Shown: one piece after another, positions 11,156-23,769 of the stretch
Layout: the number at the start of each line of letters is the position of its first letter
Position numbering within the stretch: the stretch's first letter is position 1
Origin: Okapia johnstoni
Lineage: Eukaryota; Chordata; Mammalia; Artiodactyla; Giraffidae
Length of the DNA stretch: 64,000 nucleotides
Direction of reading: 5' to 3'
NCBI GenBank assembly: GCA_024291935.2
Contig: CM044308.1
Coordinates: 119,748,501 to 119,812,500 of the forward strand
Notes under the pieces: model-generated
Database searches by the model: none
The model's input: only the letters and a program-made list of their open reading frames with translations
What the model was told of the DNA's origin: nothing
Made by a program: the position numbers and the translations under genes

Positions 11156-11432
11156 ATTCTTTTATAATTCCACTTCAGTACTAGTTCCTTAAAAGTACTT
11201 ATTACTTTGATACTTAAAATGACAATGTCTAAAAGTCATTTTTTAATATCCCCTAGGATACACTTTGAACATTCTAATCTGTTTATACATTTTTCACAAA
11301 TTAAATATTTATATTTAATTATATTTTGCTTTAGTAAAAGCATTAAAACATCTATCTACAAGTTTTTACATCCATCACTTATATCCCAATAAATAGGAAA
11401 AAAATTCTTTTAATTTTTATATATCTACTCAC

Positions 11433-11654
11433 AGTTTCCCTTATTTGTGCATCTAGAAGATAGTTGTAGGGACAAAATATTATGTCAGCATTTTGCATTA
11501 GTTCTCGTGCTGTGTAATATGGACATGCCTTTAGTTTTTTCCCCAAGCTGACAAGTTCTTCTATATCCCAGGCCTTGTGCATCCCTTGGAAAGTCTGTAA
11601 TGTATGTTGATCACTAATTTTATGAACACCATGATAAAAATAGCAGGATTTTCC
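11433..11654 (-). CDS. BRIP1: BRIP1 exon 8: Fe-S cysteines 3 and 4
   Basis: Seventy-four codons, residues 307-380, phase 0 at both ends. GKSCYFYHG carries C310 and [12 protein letters not shown] carries C350, completing the four cysteine ligands of the Fe-S cluster. A349, the position of the Fanconi anaemia A349P allele in people, is alanine here. The end of the exon reads [20 protein letters not shown], conserved in this helicase family. C332 of human is histidine here (GMHKAWD), so that cysteine cannot be a required ligand. The acceptor is gttttcag and the donor gtgagt. Confidence 0.97.
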
Positions 11655-11884
11655 CTGAAAACAAATATGTACAGTTGAAACACTAGAACAGAAGAATTAA
11701 AACAAGTTTATCTCAGAATTTTTAAAACATCATTAAAGCCACAATATAAAGATTTAACAGAGGAGACAGAGTACACCAGGTCTATAATATAACCATTTTA
11801 AAGAACTACATTAGTTAACTCAGATAGAGCTCCAGATCAGTACAGCTCTAGACACTCCAGGTTAACTTGAGAAACATTTTTATT

Positions 11885-12120
11885 AAATTAATTTTTCTTT
11901 AATTGAAGGATAACTGCTTTACAATATTGGGTTGGTTTCTGCCATACATCAACATGTATCAGCCATAGGTATACATATATCCCCTCCCTCTTGAACCTCC
12001 CTCCCACCTCCCACATTTTCCCACCCCTCTAGGTTGTTACAGAGCCCCAGTTTGAGTTCCCTGAGTCACACAACGAATTCCCACTGGCTCTCTATTTTAC
12101 ATTTGGTAGTGTATATGAAG
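11885..12120 (-). mobile_element. Ruminant L1 3' UTR fragment, antisense
   Basis: ttctgccatacatcaacatg, then tcttgaacctccctcccacc, then agttccctgagtcacacaac match the 3' UTR of the recent cattle/sheep L1 lineage, read here on the minus strand. Confidence 0.75.
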
Positions 12121-12679
12121 AAACATTTTTTTAAGTATATGTGTTGTGACTTTGTTCTGATTAAAGTGATATTAGGCAAAAATATTTCAGGAAGGATACA
12201 TAAGAGCAATAGTAACACTAGTTGCTTTCAAAGATGAGAGCCAAGTGACTTGGGGATAGGACTGAGAGAGATTTTTCTCTATAGACATTTCTGTATCTTT
12301 TCAATTTGAGCCATGAGACAGTACTACTTAATCAAATACAAATATTAATAAAAACAAAGGAAGGAAAAAAGAATGGAAAGCGGGAAAGAGAAGAAGAAAT
12401 ATCCCAGGGACAAAAGTATTCATCATATAAAATTGGAAAATACAAGCATACCAAAAATCTATAAATTACCTAAAATCCCACTATATAAAAAATGTATTAT
12501 TAATATTTTGATGTATCTCATTTCAGATTTCTTCTCTACATATCAATATATCTCTGTAATGTGACCCAATATTAAAATGAGAACAAATCAAATTTTCCCG
12601 AGGTGCATGCACTGAGGATTACTAACAATCTAGTCACTAAGTATTTTTTACAAAACTGGTACTGCCTTTTTATTGAAAA

Positions 12680-13060
12680 TCTTATCAAATGTATCTTTTC
12701 ATATCACTAAGTCTTTTTTCATTGTTGCTTACATATATTGGATTACTGTGCCACATCTGATGAACCAGTTTATCACTGGACATTTAGACTGGTTTCAATT
12801 TTTGCTTTATAAATAATGCTGCAATAAGCAATTTTATGCCCATTTTAAAATATTTTCTTATCATACATTTTTAGAAATGGCATTATGAGATCAGAGAGTA
12901 TATTTTTAAGTTTCTGGAAAACCATGTCATCAAATTATCCTCCAGAAAATGTTTATGAACATTTTTATTACCCTTTTTCCACATCTTTATCAACATTATC
13001 TTTTTTTATTTTTGCCTATTTTAAAGGCAAAAATAGAATCTTCTTTCAGGTACTATCTAC
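12680..13060 (-). mobile_element. Old L1-like fragment, antisense
   Basis: Blocks such as taaataatgctgcaataagc, and ttttccacatctttatcaac further on, resemble the reverse complement of the L1 3' region. Heavily decayed. Confidence 0.5.
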
Positions 13061-13376
13061 TAATGTCCTTTGCCATTCTATTATTGAAAGAAAAAATTTG
13101 TATTAACATATATACATTAATCAAAAAATAAGATGTTTGATAAAACAGTGCTGGCAAAGGCATCATATGCTATTAAAAGATGTATAAAATTAGAAGTATA
13201 AACTTCTACTTCTATTACAAGTACACAGGAAATTTAACTACCAAATAAAATTTCACCATTAATGTAATTATATATATAGTGTACTGTTTAATAGCTCCCA
13301 CCAAATTGGAAATAAACTAAATATCTACCAACAGGGGATATGTTAAATAAATTTTGGCAAATTCATATAAATGGTA

Positions 13377-13545
13377 TGTGCTATGCTTAGTCACTCAGTC
13401 GTGTCCAACTTTGCAACCCCATAGACTGTAGGCCACCAGGCTCCTCTGTCCATGGGGATTCTCCAAGCAAGAATACTGGAGTGGGTTGCCATGCTCTCCT
13501 CCAGGGGATCTTCCCAACCCAGGGATTGAACTCAAGTATGGTCCT
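13377..13545 (-). mobile_element. Bov-tA SINE, antisense
   Basis: Reverse-complement Bov-tA: cttagtcactcagtcgtgtc, then ccaggctcctctgtccatgg, then ttcccaacccagggattgaa. The tRNA-like head is truncated. Confidence 0.92.
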
Positions 13546-14299
13546 TAAAAAATGAGGTTGATTTGCCTTTGTGCTGATTTTTAAGCTTTAAAAATAATCT
13601 ACACACATACATTATACAAAACACATATTATAATCGTTTTAGAAGAATACACATAAAACTTTACAGTAGGTCCCTGAAAGGGATTAAAAGAACTGAAAAG
13701 AGAGATCTTCTCCTTTCATTTAATACCTTTCCATAATTTTGAGTCTCTAACCATGTATGTTAGTTTTCTTTTTCAATTGTCATTTGGTACTAGGTGGTGA
13801 AATAATGGGTCACTTTAATTTTCATTAATTTTATGTATCAATAAAAAAATTAATATGATTTTGAAATCTAATATTTATCTTTCCCAGTTTGCTATCCTTA
13901 ACCACTGGGGCGATATATGTGCATCTCTGTGTGTGTATTTTTATCTACAAACTATCAAAAATGAAAATGTTTAGAAAATATTCATAATCACATATACAAA
14001 AATATCTAGACACTGCTAGAAACGGAGTAACTCATAAAAAGGTCATAACCTACAAACGAATGTCTGCAAGTTCAAGGACAAGGCATGATCAGCTGAGGAC
14101 TGCTAATTCAGCCATACCACTTATTGTTCCTCCAAGGTATTAAGAATAAGAATTAGAAAGGGCTCACCTAACTGTGTTTACTTGCTTCAATTTTATATTA
14201 TTTTCACTTACTTTACCTAATCTCTATTATTCTTTTTAATCCTTCATGCCATGTCAACTTCCCTATACCATATGCCACCGTTTGTTTTTGTTTCTAGTG

Positions 14300-14485
14300 C
14301 AGCGAAAACTGTAATGGTTAAGAGAAAACTTGCTTTCTTTCTTGCTGATTAGTTGTCTGTCACTGGGCAAACTTCAGGGCCCATCTTTCTCATGTGACCA
14401 GGCATCAAGAAGCCTTTTAAGAGTTCTCCGACAACTGACTGCCATTTCTAAAGTTCCTTCTAGCTCTAAAATTCTATGATTTTGG
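14300..14485 (+). mobile_element. MIR-like SINE remnant
   Basis: cactgggcaaacttcagggc followed by ttctagctctaaaattctat resembles the 3' half of old tRNA-derived SINEs of the MIR class. Weak. Confidence 0.4.
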
Positions 14486-16682
14486 GTCTAGAGACAGTTG
14501 GAAATATGTCAAGTATCTTTCATACTGACTTTGATATCATAAGCTTAATAATGACATTCACCATTTCTTTATTCCAAGTACCTTTCATACTATTCTGAAA
14601 GTTTTTATTTGTATTGATAACACAGTGATCACTAAGGTGCCTTCAAGTCTATGGTTATGGACTGTTAAATCTCATCTTAACAAAAAACAGATATTCTTCT
14701 ATACCTAAAATAATTTTTTAGAATGATTTCTACAGCTAGTTAAGATGATTTTTTTCTTAATTGAAACAAAATCTGACTTTTAGCAGATATGTGCATTGCT
14801 TTTCCAGTATAGAAGTATAAAAGAACCAGTGAACAAAAACACATGTGCCTTTGGATCAAGCCAAAAAATCAGAAAGTTTACACTTTAAGGGCACTTAGAA
14901 TGACACTGCTGTGCAGGCTGATAGCAAAACCAGAAAAGCTCATCCATTTTAGCAGTGTAATATAACCCAGAGGGGAGTCTGTCAATTGAAGTGTTATCAC
15001 ACTCTAAACTTTTTTTCACTTAAACTGTCAGTTATCTATTTATCATTTCTCTTTGGTAATTCAGCCATAGTAAACATAGACACCTTTAGTGACTTTGTAA
15101 TTGGCCCTCATTACAATACCAAATTACCCTTATGGCTTGGGAACAAGAAAGAGAATGTTCATGTATGCCTTATGAGCTAGCCATTCTGAGGCAGAATTAG
15201 GTCAAGACAAATGCAGATATCTTTAATTATTTATATCGTTAATATTCAAAAATAAAAGATTTGTTTACTTTAAAACAGAACCTGAAAGCCAGTGAAATGT
15301 TCTGAATATTCAAGTCTATTTGATTTTCATTTTTACAAGATTCAAACTTAGGAGAGTCAAGATAAATCAAAAAACTTAACCAGCACTGCAGGATTCTAAA
15401 AGATTACATAAAATATTTGCTTTCAATGCATAATCCCGTGATAAATTTCTGAATAACAAGTAGAAAAAGATAATGACAATGCCAGCAAATCTTCCTGCAT
15501 AGACTAAAAACAAATTTCAAGCATTTGAGGAATTTAGTAGATCAGTTAGTCACATATGGAAAGAAGTATACTTAAGTATAAAATTCATGGGTTTTTATCA
15601 TGAAGAGCCTTTTCTCTATTTTATTATTTTTTTAACATTCAGCTTTTTAATATTTTTATCTCTTTGAAGAGATCTTTTTAAATATACAGTGAAAAGATTG
15701 CACAATTCCTCAGTTAAAAAGAATATATATGGAAACAAATATGACCATACAATTTTAATAATGGTTTTGATTCAGTTATTCTGTATTCTCTTCTTGATTC
15801 TAAAAAAGTCACTTAAGTTTTTCCACTGAAGCCCCTTAGTACTCATATCTCATATTATCAATCGGGTTTGAGTATCTATTGAGGCTTCTTTTGAATAATC
15901 CCAATAAAGGTTGAATAAATTTCACATAATAATAGGAAGCACTGAAAAAGAAAAACATAATACAAAATAATCTATTCACATTATATATTAGGAGATGATA
16001 TACAGTTAAATGAAACTAGAGTCTAAGAGGCTAAAGCTCTTTTAAGACTTTTGTAGAGAACCAACTATGTTTGACAAAATACAGAGAGACAGAACTTTCA
16101 AAATATATTAAAATATCATTGGTCATTTCATATACTATCAATTTATGGTTCATCAAAAATTTCTGGGTATAATTCCAGACGTGTAACTTCAATTTTAGTG
16201 TAAACTAGTTATCTAACTGGTACATAGACAACTAAATTAATACTGACAAAATATTATCAAAAAATCATGACTTTAGTGAGATTTCTTTATTTCCACCTAG
16301 CCAAAATTCACATTCTAAATTTCCCCAGAAAATTTCAAAGCCATAAATATCTTTAGTTAATAATTTACTGTAATTTTTAAAAGAAGCTTATACTAATCAG
16401 AATTATGAGACAGTGCAGTCATTACATTTCTCAATTAAAAAACATTTTCAAATTTTCCCAGAGAGGTCCTATGCAAATTACCTTACTCTGAAATTTTTAA
16501 ATATGTAAAATATATCAATTAGATCTAGTTAGGCTAAATCACTTATATGTTTTTATCTCCTCATTTGACGTCCATGTTTGACTATTTTTAAAAGAAGAAA
16601 TTAAGACATGGAAATTAATTTTCAAGGAATTAAATAAATATCCCCACGTTTTAGGACAGAAACTCATTATTTTAAACTTGAT

Positions 16683-16721
16683 AATAATTTTACCATAAGA
16701 TTTCCTTATGGTAAAATTATT
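16683..16721. repeat. Perfect 17-bp inverted repeat
   Basis: Arms aataattttaccataag (16683-16699) and cttatggtaaaattatt (16705-16721) are exact reverse complements with a 5-nt loop (atttc). It lies in intron 7, 143 nt downstream of the exon 7 donor in the transcript. Confidence 0.9.
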
Positions 16722-16863
16722 TTTTTAAAAATATCAACACTAGCAATCAATCTGACTTAAGTTATCACTGTAAATGTACATATAAAATGAACACATTAAA
16801 AATGGAGTAATTTTTATCTCTTCAGCCTAATTTTTTTGCCTAAAATAAATGAACTTTACTCAC

Positions 16864-17154
16864 ATTTTTTCCATCCAGCATTTCCATGCACCTTTCATTT
16901 CTGTTGAAGTTACCTATTACTTCCGGATGGACACAAGTATGATCTCTGCTGGAAAGAATAGTCATCGGGACCCCTGAGTACGCTGTTCTCTGGAGCTCTC
17001 TAGTAATCTGAGCAATCTGCTTGTGTGTGCGTGTCCCAAAATATATTTTGGGTATCTTGGACTTCCCCCCATGATCCTTCTTAGTGGTATTTGAAGAATC
17101 TTCACTGTTTCCTTGTTTAGTAGAACAACAGCACCTAGAACAGTGACCAGGGGG
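16864..17154 (-). CDS. BRIP1: BRIP1 exon 7: second cysteine cluster, motif Ia, Fe-S cysteines 1 and 2
   Basis: Ninety-seven codons, residues 210-306, phase 0 at both ends. In order: [11 protein letters not shown], a second cysteine cluster (C214, C217-C219); a polar linker; [14 protein letters not shown], helicase motif Ia at residues 245-258; then DHTC (C283) and NERC (C298). The last two are the first two cysteines of the 4Fe-4S cluster domain shared with XPD, RTEL1 and DDX11. M299, the site of the human M299I variant, is conserved. The acceptor is gttacag and the donor gtgagt. It differs from human by conservative changes such as R264Q, V289I and K297R. Confidence 0.97.
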
Positions 17155-18249
17155 CTGTAACAAAGGAAAGAAAAGATAACTAATGTCTGGACTACCATAA
17201 AACTTTTATCAAACTCTTCATGGAATCAAAACTATAAGTAGTGAATCATAATTGCCAAATAAAGAGAAATTCCATAATGTTACATCATCAAAATTTGCCT
17301 TTAAGGAAAAAACTGCAAATTCAATTTCAAATTGGTTCTCTTTCAGTCTTGAGTTATAAATGTTTCCATATTTGCATTGTTTTCTAACATACTATTCCAA
17401 CTCTCAAATTCCAAATGTTTTAAGTACATTTTAATTCTCCTCTTTCATAAATTATAAAACTAAGACAAAATGAAAGACAATTTTCATTTTTGCTTAGGCC
17501 TCAAGTGAATTATGATATTCCAGTTTAGATTTAAGAGTGCTATTTTTCTTCACAGCACAATTCATTTAAATATCCTATAACAAACCAGTATTTTAAACAT
17601 AACTTACAAAAGAATAGAAACATCAAGTTGAATCTAAATTATCACTCAAAAACAATGAGAAAACTATTCTCTAGCAAAGGTATGAAAATGAATGCAAATT
17701 ATTAATATTTAATAATGAAGACAGGTTGCTTGTGTGGAACTAGTATATCTGAAATTCAATTACCGGTCATGGAATATAAATCCATCAGTACAATTATCAT
17801 TCAAGATAGCTTTTCCTAGACAATTTTACTCAATTCAGTTTCATAATTAAAAGTTATATAAATGGCTCCTTAAATATACCATATGGAACATCAGGAGTAC
17901 AGTATAATATTTACCTGGCTTTTCTCTATTTCCAAACTCAAATTTTTTTTTTAAAAAAGCTTAATGCTATATATTAGAATACACTGGTTCTTAATAACTA
18001 CTCTCTTCTCAACCTCAGTTACTATACAAATGAGACAGAATGCAGCCTCCTTTAAGAGAAAGATTAAGAAATGGTTAGTTTATAGGAATGGTCACTGATA
18101 GGGAAAAATACTAAATAGCACAGTAGCTTAAGAGAACTTGTACTAGAGAGTTTAAGTTTAGTAGAACAAACACTCCATTTAACTGAAGTTTTTTTTTAAA
18201 TTATAATCAGTAAGATTAGCCTTCATAAACAAATGCTAAGTCATAGCAT

Positions 18250-18700
18250 GTTACACCACAATACTGGGGATCAAGCTGTCTTTTAGCCTCAACTCAGTGG
18301 AAAAGCAAGTTCGAATTACTCCCAGTCTCGCTCAACCTTGTCCACCATTAAATATTACAATACATGATAGAATGGATGTAAATGTGACCCTCCTGGAGCT
18401 GTCACTCACTGGGATAAAAGGTTCACTGATGTGCCAAATAAACAGTCAGTCAAAGCAGATAAAGTTACAGCCATGCTGGAATTGTTACATTCCCCTCTCA
18501 GGTTGCCAGTAACAGCAGATTTCATTACAGAGTGCTGCCACATTAAATAGCCAGTTCCAAATATCCTGCCTTCTATATTGAATAATTACTTATTCACTGA
18601 AAGGATAAAAAGAAGAGTTATGAATGGGGCTCTTGTCAACAGTGAGGCAGGAAACAGCTGACATGTGGTTTATGTTACATATGTTGCAATATCTAACAAT
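18250..18700. promoter_or_regulatory. Candidate conserved non-coding block A
   Basis: A repeat-free stretch, richer in GC than its surroundings, with balanced composition and no SINE or LINE text. It includes ggagctgtcactcactggga and gttacagccatgctggaatt. No splice-consistent exon or known protein is visible. Called only as a candidate because repeat-free, compositionally distinct intronic sequence is often conserved. Confidence 0.25.
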
Positions 18701-21394
18701 TTCTGGTCACACAGAAAATGGAATGCAAATTATATCATGGTATTTCTGACTGAATTCCTTTTTGTCCTTTTCAATGATCAAATTAATTAACTTAGGAAAG
18801 AATTAAGGTAACTCATGGTAGCAGAATTAGTTTATTTTCATATTTTCAATCTTTTTACTCAATTATATCTCTTCCCTATGATACAGTTAAATTCATTGTG
18901 ATTATCAGAATGCTAGGGCCCAATGCACTATGATATTCTCTACGGATATATACAGGCCTAAAAGTAATTCAATAAAGTAGTCTTTTTCTCATGGCTTGGA
19001 AAATCTACTTTTAGATATGATACTTTTCAACATGAACTCCACTTAAAGCTTTAGGATCTACTCCTTTTATTTTCATTCTGCTATTTTTCTAAACAAAAAA
19101 TTCAAACGTTATAGAAAAATACAAAATAAGTCAACAACCACATATAACTAGCAGATCTTCCTACATATAAATATATCTTTCATATTTCTCCAATAAAAAA
19201 GGATTCTATTATAGTCTTACAACTTGCTGCTTTGCATTCAAATGTTTTAATTTTAAAAGCAGTATTTGCACTAATAATTTTTTAAAGGGATCTGCTTATC
19301 TTGAAATGCTATACTAACAGCATAACTAACAAAAGCAAAAGATACGGAACTTGTTTTAGAAAGTTCTCACTAGAGTAGCTTTATTTATGTACCTTAAATG
19401 TGTTTTTCACTCCATAATAGAAAAAAAATTATAAAACACAGCTAATTTTTATATTAAAAATGTTTTATGTTTGTTAAGTCTTCAAGTGTTCTGAACTATA
19501 CAGTTTATGAATTCAAGGGTAACTCCTCAAGATGATGGTTTTCAGTGAGTGACTGGGCAAGTAGAGTAGAAGACAGAAACTAAGAAAGTTGATTCTTATT
19601 TATTTGCAGTATTAAAGAGGAATTACTTCTTCAGAAGTGATCTTCTATTGAAGTTCCTATTTGAAGGATTTGGTATAATCATAGTTGAAGATGGGATACA
19701 CTGAACACAACAGTAGAACAGAGGCTTAAAAAAAAACAATTATTTAGGAACAAAAGAGAATTATTTGTACCAAAATCAGCAACTTTCAATTTTGTATGAA
19801 AACAGAAAAAGAATCCTGAAAACAGCAATGATAAGAACTCATAAAATCCTCTAGTTCAAAATTAGGCTAATATTTTCTGGCCTCTCTCTGAAACTTGGAC
19901 CTAGGGATCTTAAAACAACAGGTGAACAAAATTAAGTATTTTTCACCAAGTAATTCTCCTGCTGACAAATGATCAAGTTTACCTCCCACAGGGATATTTT
20001 CCTTTTGTTTTTACTCTTTAAATTTATATAGATTGTATCAGGAAACTGGATAATAAATTAAAAAGTATTCTTTCTCATCTAATATATCTAAACGTCAAGA
20101 AATATAAAACACACAGGCTCTCCAAACCTGATATCTCCAAGAACTGTAAGTAGCAACATCATATGGTAGAACTAATCTCTTTAAGAGATGGCTTCTTTTC
20201 CCATAGCTGGAAATTGTCTGGAGTTCCTTTTCTTCAACAAAAGGCAAGAAAACTTAACCCAAATAACAGCCCCCCAAAAACCTACTATCATAAGAGATGT
20301 GGATGTGACAGTTGTATTAGTTCCACATGTAGGAGTCAATTGTTTAAAAATACATTTCAAATCTACAATAGCCAAAAACTGTTCTTAGGAGCAACCAGGG
20401 ATTTTAGAAAATTATCTTTGTGTCCAACAATTTCTATTTACTCCCTCTCTTGTAAGGGAATAAATCCTTTTTATCTCAAGAGTCAGGAATCTCTTGTCAG
20501 ACTATCTAGATATGCATTAATGTTTTTTGAAAGGATAAAGAATGAATATAATATTTGATCTTGAAAGGGCAGCTTTGGAGTCCTTGCCACTATTCCTTTC
20601 ACAAGATTATAATCAGAAGTATAAGTAGAGTAAGATAACTATGTCAAACTCTAATGTTTCATAGCTCTCGGCAACCTTTCCCCTGAACAACAATGAAAAT
20701 TACTACGTTAAAATTACTATATTTACTTGGAAAAATAAAAATTGGCATGGTGACTAAATACGCCTAAAAAAGGATAATAATAAAGGAGTAGTTAGAAATT
20801 ACTGCATTGTCAGAAAAGTTATTTTGTAAATTCATAAATCAGGGGAGTATCTAAACAGAGTCTATGAACTGAATTCTAAAAGTAAGCATAAAAGGATGTT
20901 TAATATGAAAAATAAGCACATTAAGAAGTAAAGAGGGGAAAAAGACCAGAAAGAAGCTTATCTACATGAAATAAAGAGAAAACTAGGTCCATGAAACAGT
21001 AACATACTTTTCCATATGTGCATGCATTTCAACCACACTGCAAATTCCTGAGGACAGAAACTATGTCTTACGTTACTTCATATACTCATTCATTGAGCAT
21101 GGTATTTTGCATATAACTGTAACTTAATTTTTTTAATTGATGGATTGTGACTTATGTCCCTAAACCAAATACTGTACCCATGTACATTTTATCTGTAGAT
21201 GTTTAATTGATGCCCAAATTTTACTTCTTCACATATCAAAAAGTTACCTCAAAATAAAAACGTTAGCTTTTAAAAAAAAAGTACAGGACAATTTGTTATT
21301 TTTCAAGAACAAAAAGAAAAATCATCTAGTTACGTTAATATTTGGGCCACTTTAGTTGTGAGTGGCAAACACATATCCTGATATATTCATTTAA

Positions 21395-21490
21395 TAACTA
21401 TCATTTATTAAGGCTGTCCCTGTGCTAAGCACTCTAGATGTACTATCTCATTCATTCATCTATCCATATATCCATTCATTCATTCAAGAA
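21395..21490 (-). mobile_element. MIR fragment, antisense
   Basis: aactatcatttattaaggct and ctgtgctaagcactctagat match the reverse complement of the MIR 3' end. It is followed by a few imperfect ATTC/ATCC units. Confidence 0.5.
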
Positions 21491-21919
21491 ACATTAGAAT
21501 TCCTGACATATTAAGCCAAATAGAAGACAATAAGAAAGATCATTTCATTCCACTGACAAAGAGACCTTCACTTTTTAATTGTTCTACAAGGTGTGTTATA
21601 GGAGATTATCAATACCAGTTTCACTTAGTACCGTAAGTGCATTATTTTCTGAATGCAACTACAAAATATTCTTAAGGATAAGTTATAAAATTTACTTCAT
21701 AAAAACCATTTTAACTTATTATTAGTTTTAAGTCAAATATTTTCTAACAAGATGGACATTATGTTCCACAAGGGGGAAAAACAAAAATTCTTCAGTTGAG
21801 AGACTCTTTAGAGCAAGCATCACACTTCTTCTACAAAGGACCAGAGAGGAAATATTCTAGGTTGTATGGGTCATAAAATCTCTGTCCCTATATACAGAAA
21901 AATATCTTTATGACCTCAA

Positions 21920-22177
21920 TATAGGCAAGGATTTCTTAAACAATACACCAAAAGCACAACTGACTGAAAACAACCTTGACAAGATACATATGCTGTATAT
22001 AAATAACCAACTGAGGATCAGTCTTCATAACACATAAAGAATTCCAAGAAACCAATTTTTTAAAAACCCAACAGAAGAATAAGAATCTAAGAACAAGAAA
22101 ATCACAGGAGAGAAAAGCAGAAAACCCAACAAACATCTGAAAAGATGTGCAACCTGATGCTCAACTTCATTAGAAAG
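21920..22177 (+). mobile_element. L1 3' region fragment, left of a SINE
   Basis: aaaagatgtgcaacctgatgctcaac is a typical L1 segment; it resumes after the SINE as aggaaaatgcaattaaaacc. Confidence 0.65.
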
Positions 22178-22384
22178 AAAGAAAGTGAAGTCGCTCAGTC
22201 ATGTCTGACTCTTTGCAACCCCATAAACTGTAGCCTACCAGGCGCCTCCGTCCATGGGATTTTCCAGGCAAGAATACTGCAGTGGGTTGCCATTTCCTTC
22301 TCCAGGAGATCTTCCCGACCCAGGGATTGAACCTGGGTCTCCTGCATTGTAGGCAGACGCTTTACCGTCTGAGATACCAGGGAA
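22178..22384 (-). mobile_element. Bov-tA SINE, antisense
   Basis: gaagtcgctcagtcatgtct, ccaggcgcctccgtccatgg and ttgaacctgggtctcctgca mark a near full-length reverse-complement copy inserted in the L1. Confidence 0.93.
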
Positions 22385-22755
22385 ACTAATTAGGAAAATG
22401 CAATTAAAACCCTAATTGTATTTCATTTACATCTACCAGACTGGGTGTCAGAAAAGATAAAAAGCAACTCTCTTAAACACTGCTGATCCAAGTATAAAGT
22501 GACACAATCACACTGAAGAACAAGTTGGTGATATAGTGATATCAAATATATACAGGCCCTTGGGCCCAGCATGGGCCTGCTAGTCACACATGCTAGTGTC
22601 AGACTTGCAGATTCAGAGAGATCCAATAGGGATATTCTTTGTAGTACTATTTTAATAGTGAGGAAAATAAGCTAAATGTGTCAACAAAAGAATGAGTAAA
22701 TAAACTATGGAGTTTGTCTATCAATGGAATACTGTAAGTAATTAAAAAAAAATAC
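22385..22755 (+). mobile_element. L1 3' region fragment, right of a SINE
   Basis: Continues the L1 of 21920-22177 and ends with tcaatggaatactgtaagta and an A-run. Confidence 0.6.
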
Positions 22756-23459
22756 AAACCAGAGTTCTATGTATCCACATCAAGATCAAAAAAGGTGTTG
22801 AGCAGATGGTGACTTCAATAAAATTTTATTTTCTCCATAAACTTCCAAACAAACTGCTGATAGAAATAAAACTATAAAATCGTTAGGTAAAAGATTAGGA
22901 ATCCCCACTATAGTAGATAATCCTTGGAGCTAAGGAACGTAGTACATAGCACACCTGGAAAATGCTAACAAGTGCTTCAAAAGAAACCTAAAACAGCAAA
23001 TACACTGGTTGCTCCTCAGCAGCTTAGTACCTAACAGAACAACTATCATCTTAATCTCTTGTGACCAAAATTTTCAACTTAACTTATTAGGAAATAGACT
23101 CTTAATTTACATCTATCTATTGTTACAGAGAAGAGAGTTTGGGATCACCTGGAAACTACAAACACAATTTTGTATGCATTTTTAGAAAGTGAGTCCATAA
23201 CTTATCATTATGTGCTCACAGAAGACTATGACTTATTTGGGTGAGGACTTTATTCCAGAATTTATGTCTGATTTTACAAAGAAAATAAAATAGAAATAGC
23301 ATTTCATTTACAATGAACTTGCTTAGTCACATTAATTCTGTAAAGGAATAAACAAGTTGATAGTCCAAAGAAGATAATTTTATAAAGATTCCTCTACTGC
23401 TTGTAAATTAATTTCTCTTTTAATGTTTGTTAATTATGCAATATTAACAAAATTCTGTA

Positions 23460-23590
23460 ACATTTAGTTCACTAATGTTCATTTCTAACTCCATTTTACA
23501 GATGAAAAAATAAAATCTGAAGTTCTTCAAGTGGCTACAAAATTCATGATAAATCTGTGAGAAGTTAGAATTCATAACCTTAAATCTTAA
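23460..23590 (-). mobile_element. MIR-like remnant, antisense
   Basis: ccattttacagatgaaaaaa followed by caagtggctacaaaattcat follows the reverse-complement MIR pattern. Weak. Confidence 0.35.
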
Positions 23591-23769
23591 AGTTTTAATT
23601 AACAAGATCATTTTTAATCTACCATTTAACTTGACAAAAAAAAAAAAGCAAATTACTGCCCATTTTTATTTCCAAACATCACGTACATGAAGAACTAGTG
23701 GTAAAAACAAGTCAATGAATACTGAATTATACTTTGAGGAATATGAAAAAAGGTTTACTGTTAATCTTT

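Larger units (their letters stand above)
9276..11432 (-). other. BRIP1 intron 8
   Basis: 2,157 nt. 9276-10130 holds no element I recognise apart from an A/T homopolymer hairpin near 9606-9640. 10140-10690 resembles an old dispersed repeat and 10955-11155 is a DNA-transposon remnant. 11160-11432 is plain AT-rich intron. Confidence 0.9.
11655..16863 (-). other. BRIP1 intron 7
   Basis: 5,209 nt. Contains a ruminant L1 3' end, an older L1-like piece, one Bov-tA SINE and a MIR-like stretch. From about 14490 to 16680 and 16722 to 16863 I see only AT-rich single-copy-looking sequence without elements I can name. Confidence 0.9.

Noticed and set aside
20163..20558. A 131-codon plus-strand open frame in intron 6.
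   Set aside because: No similarity to a family I know, no splice or promoter context, overlapping frames on both strands of similar length; chance is the simplest account.
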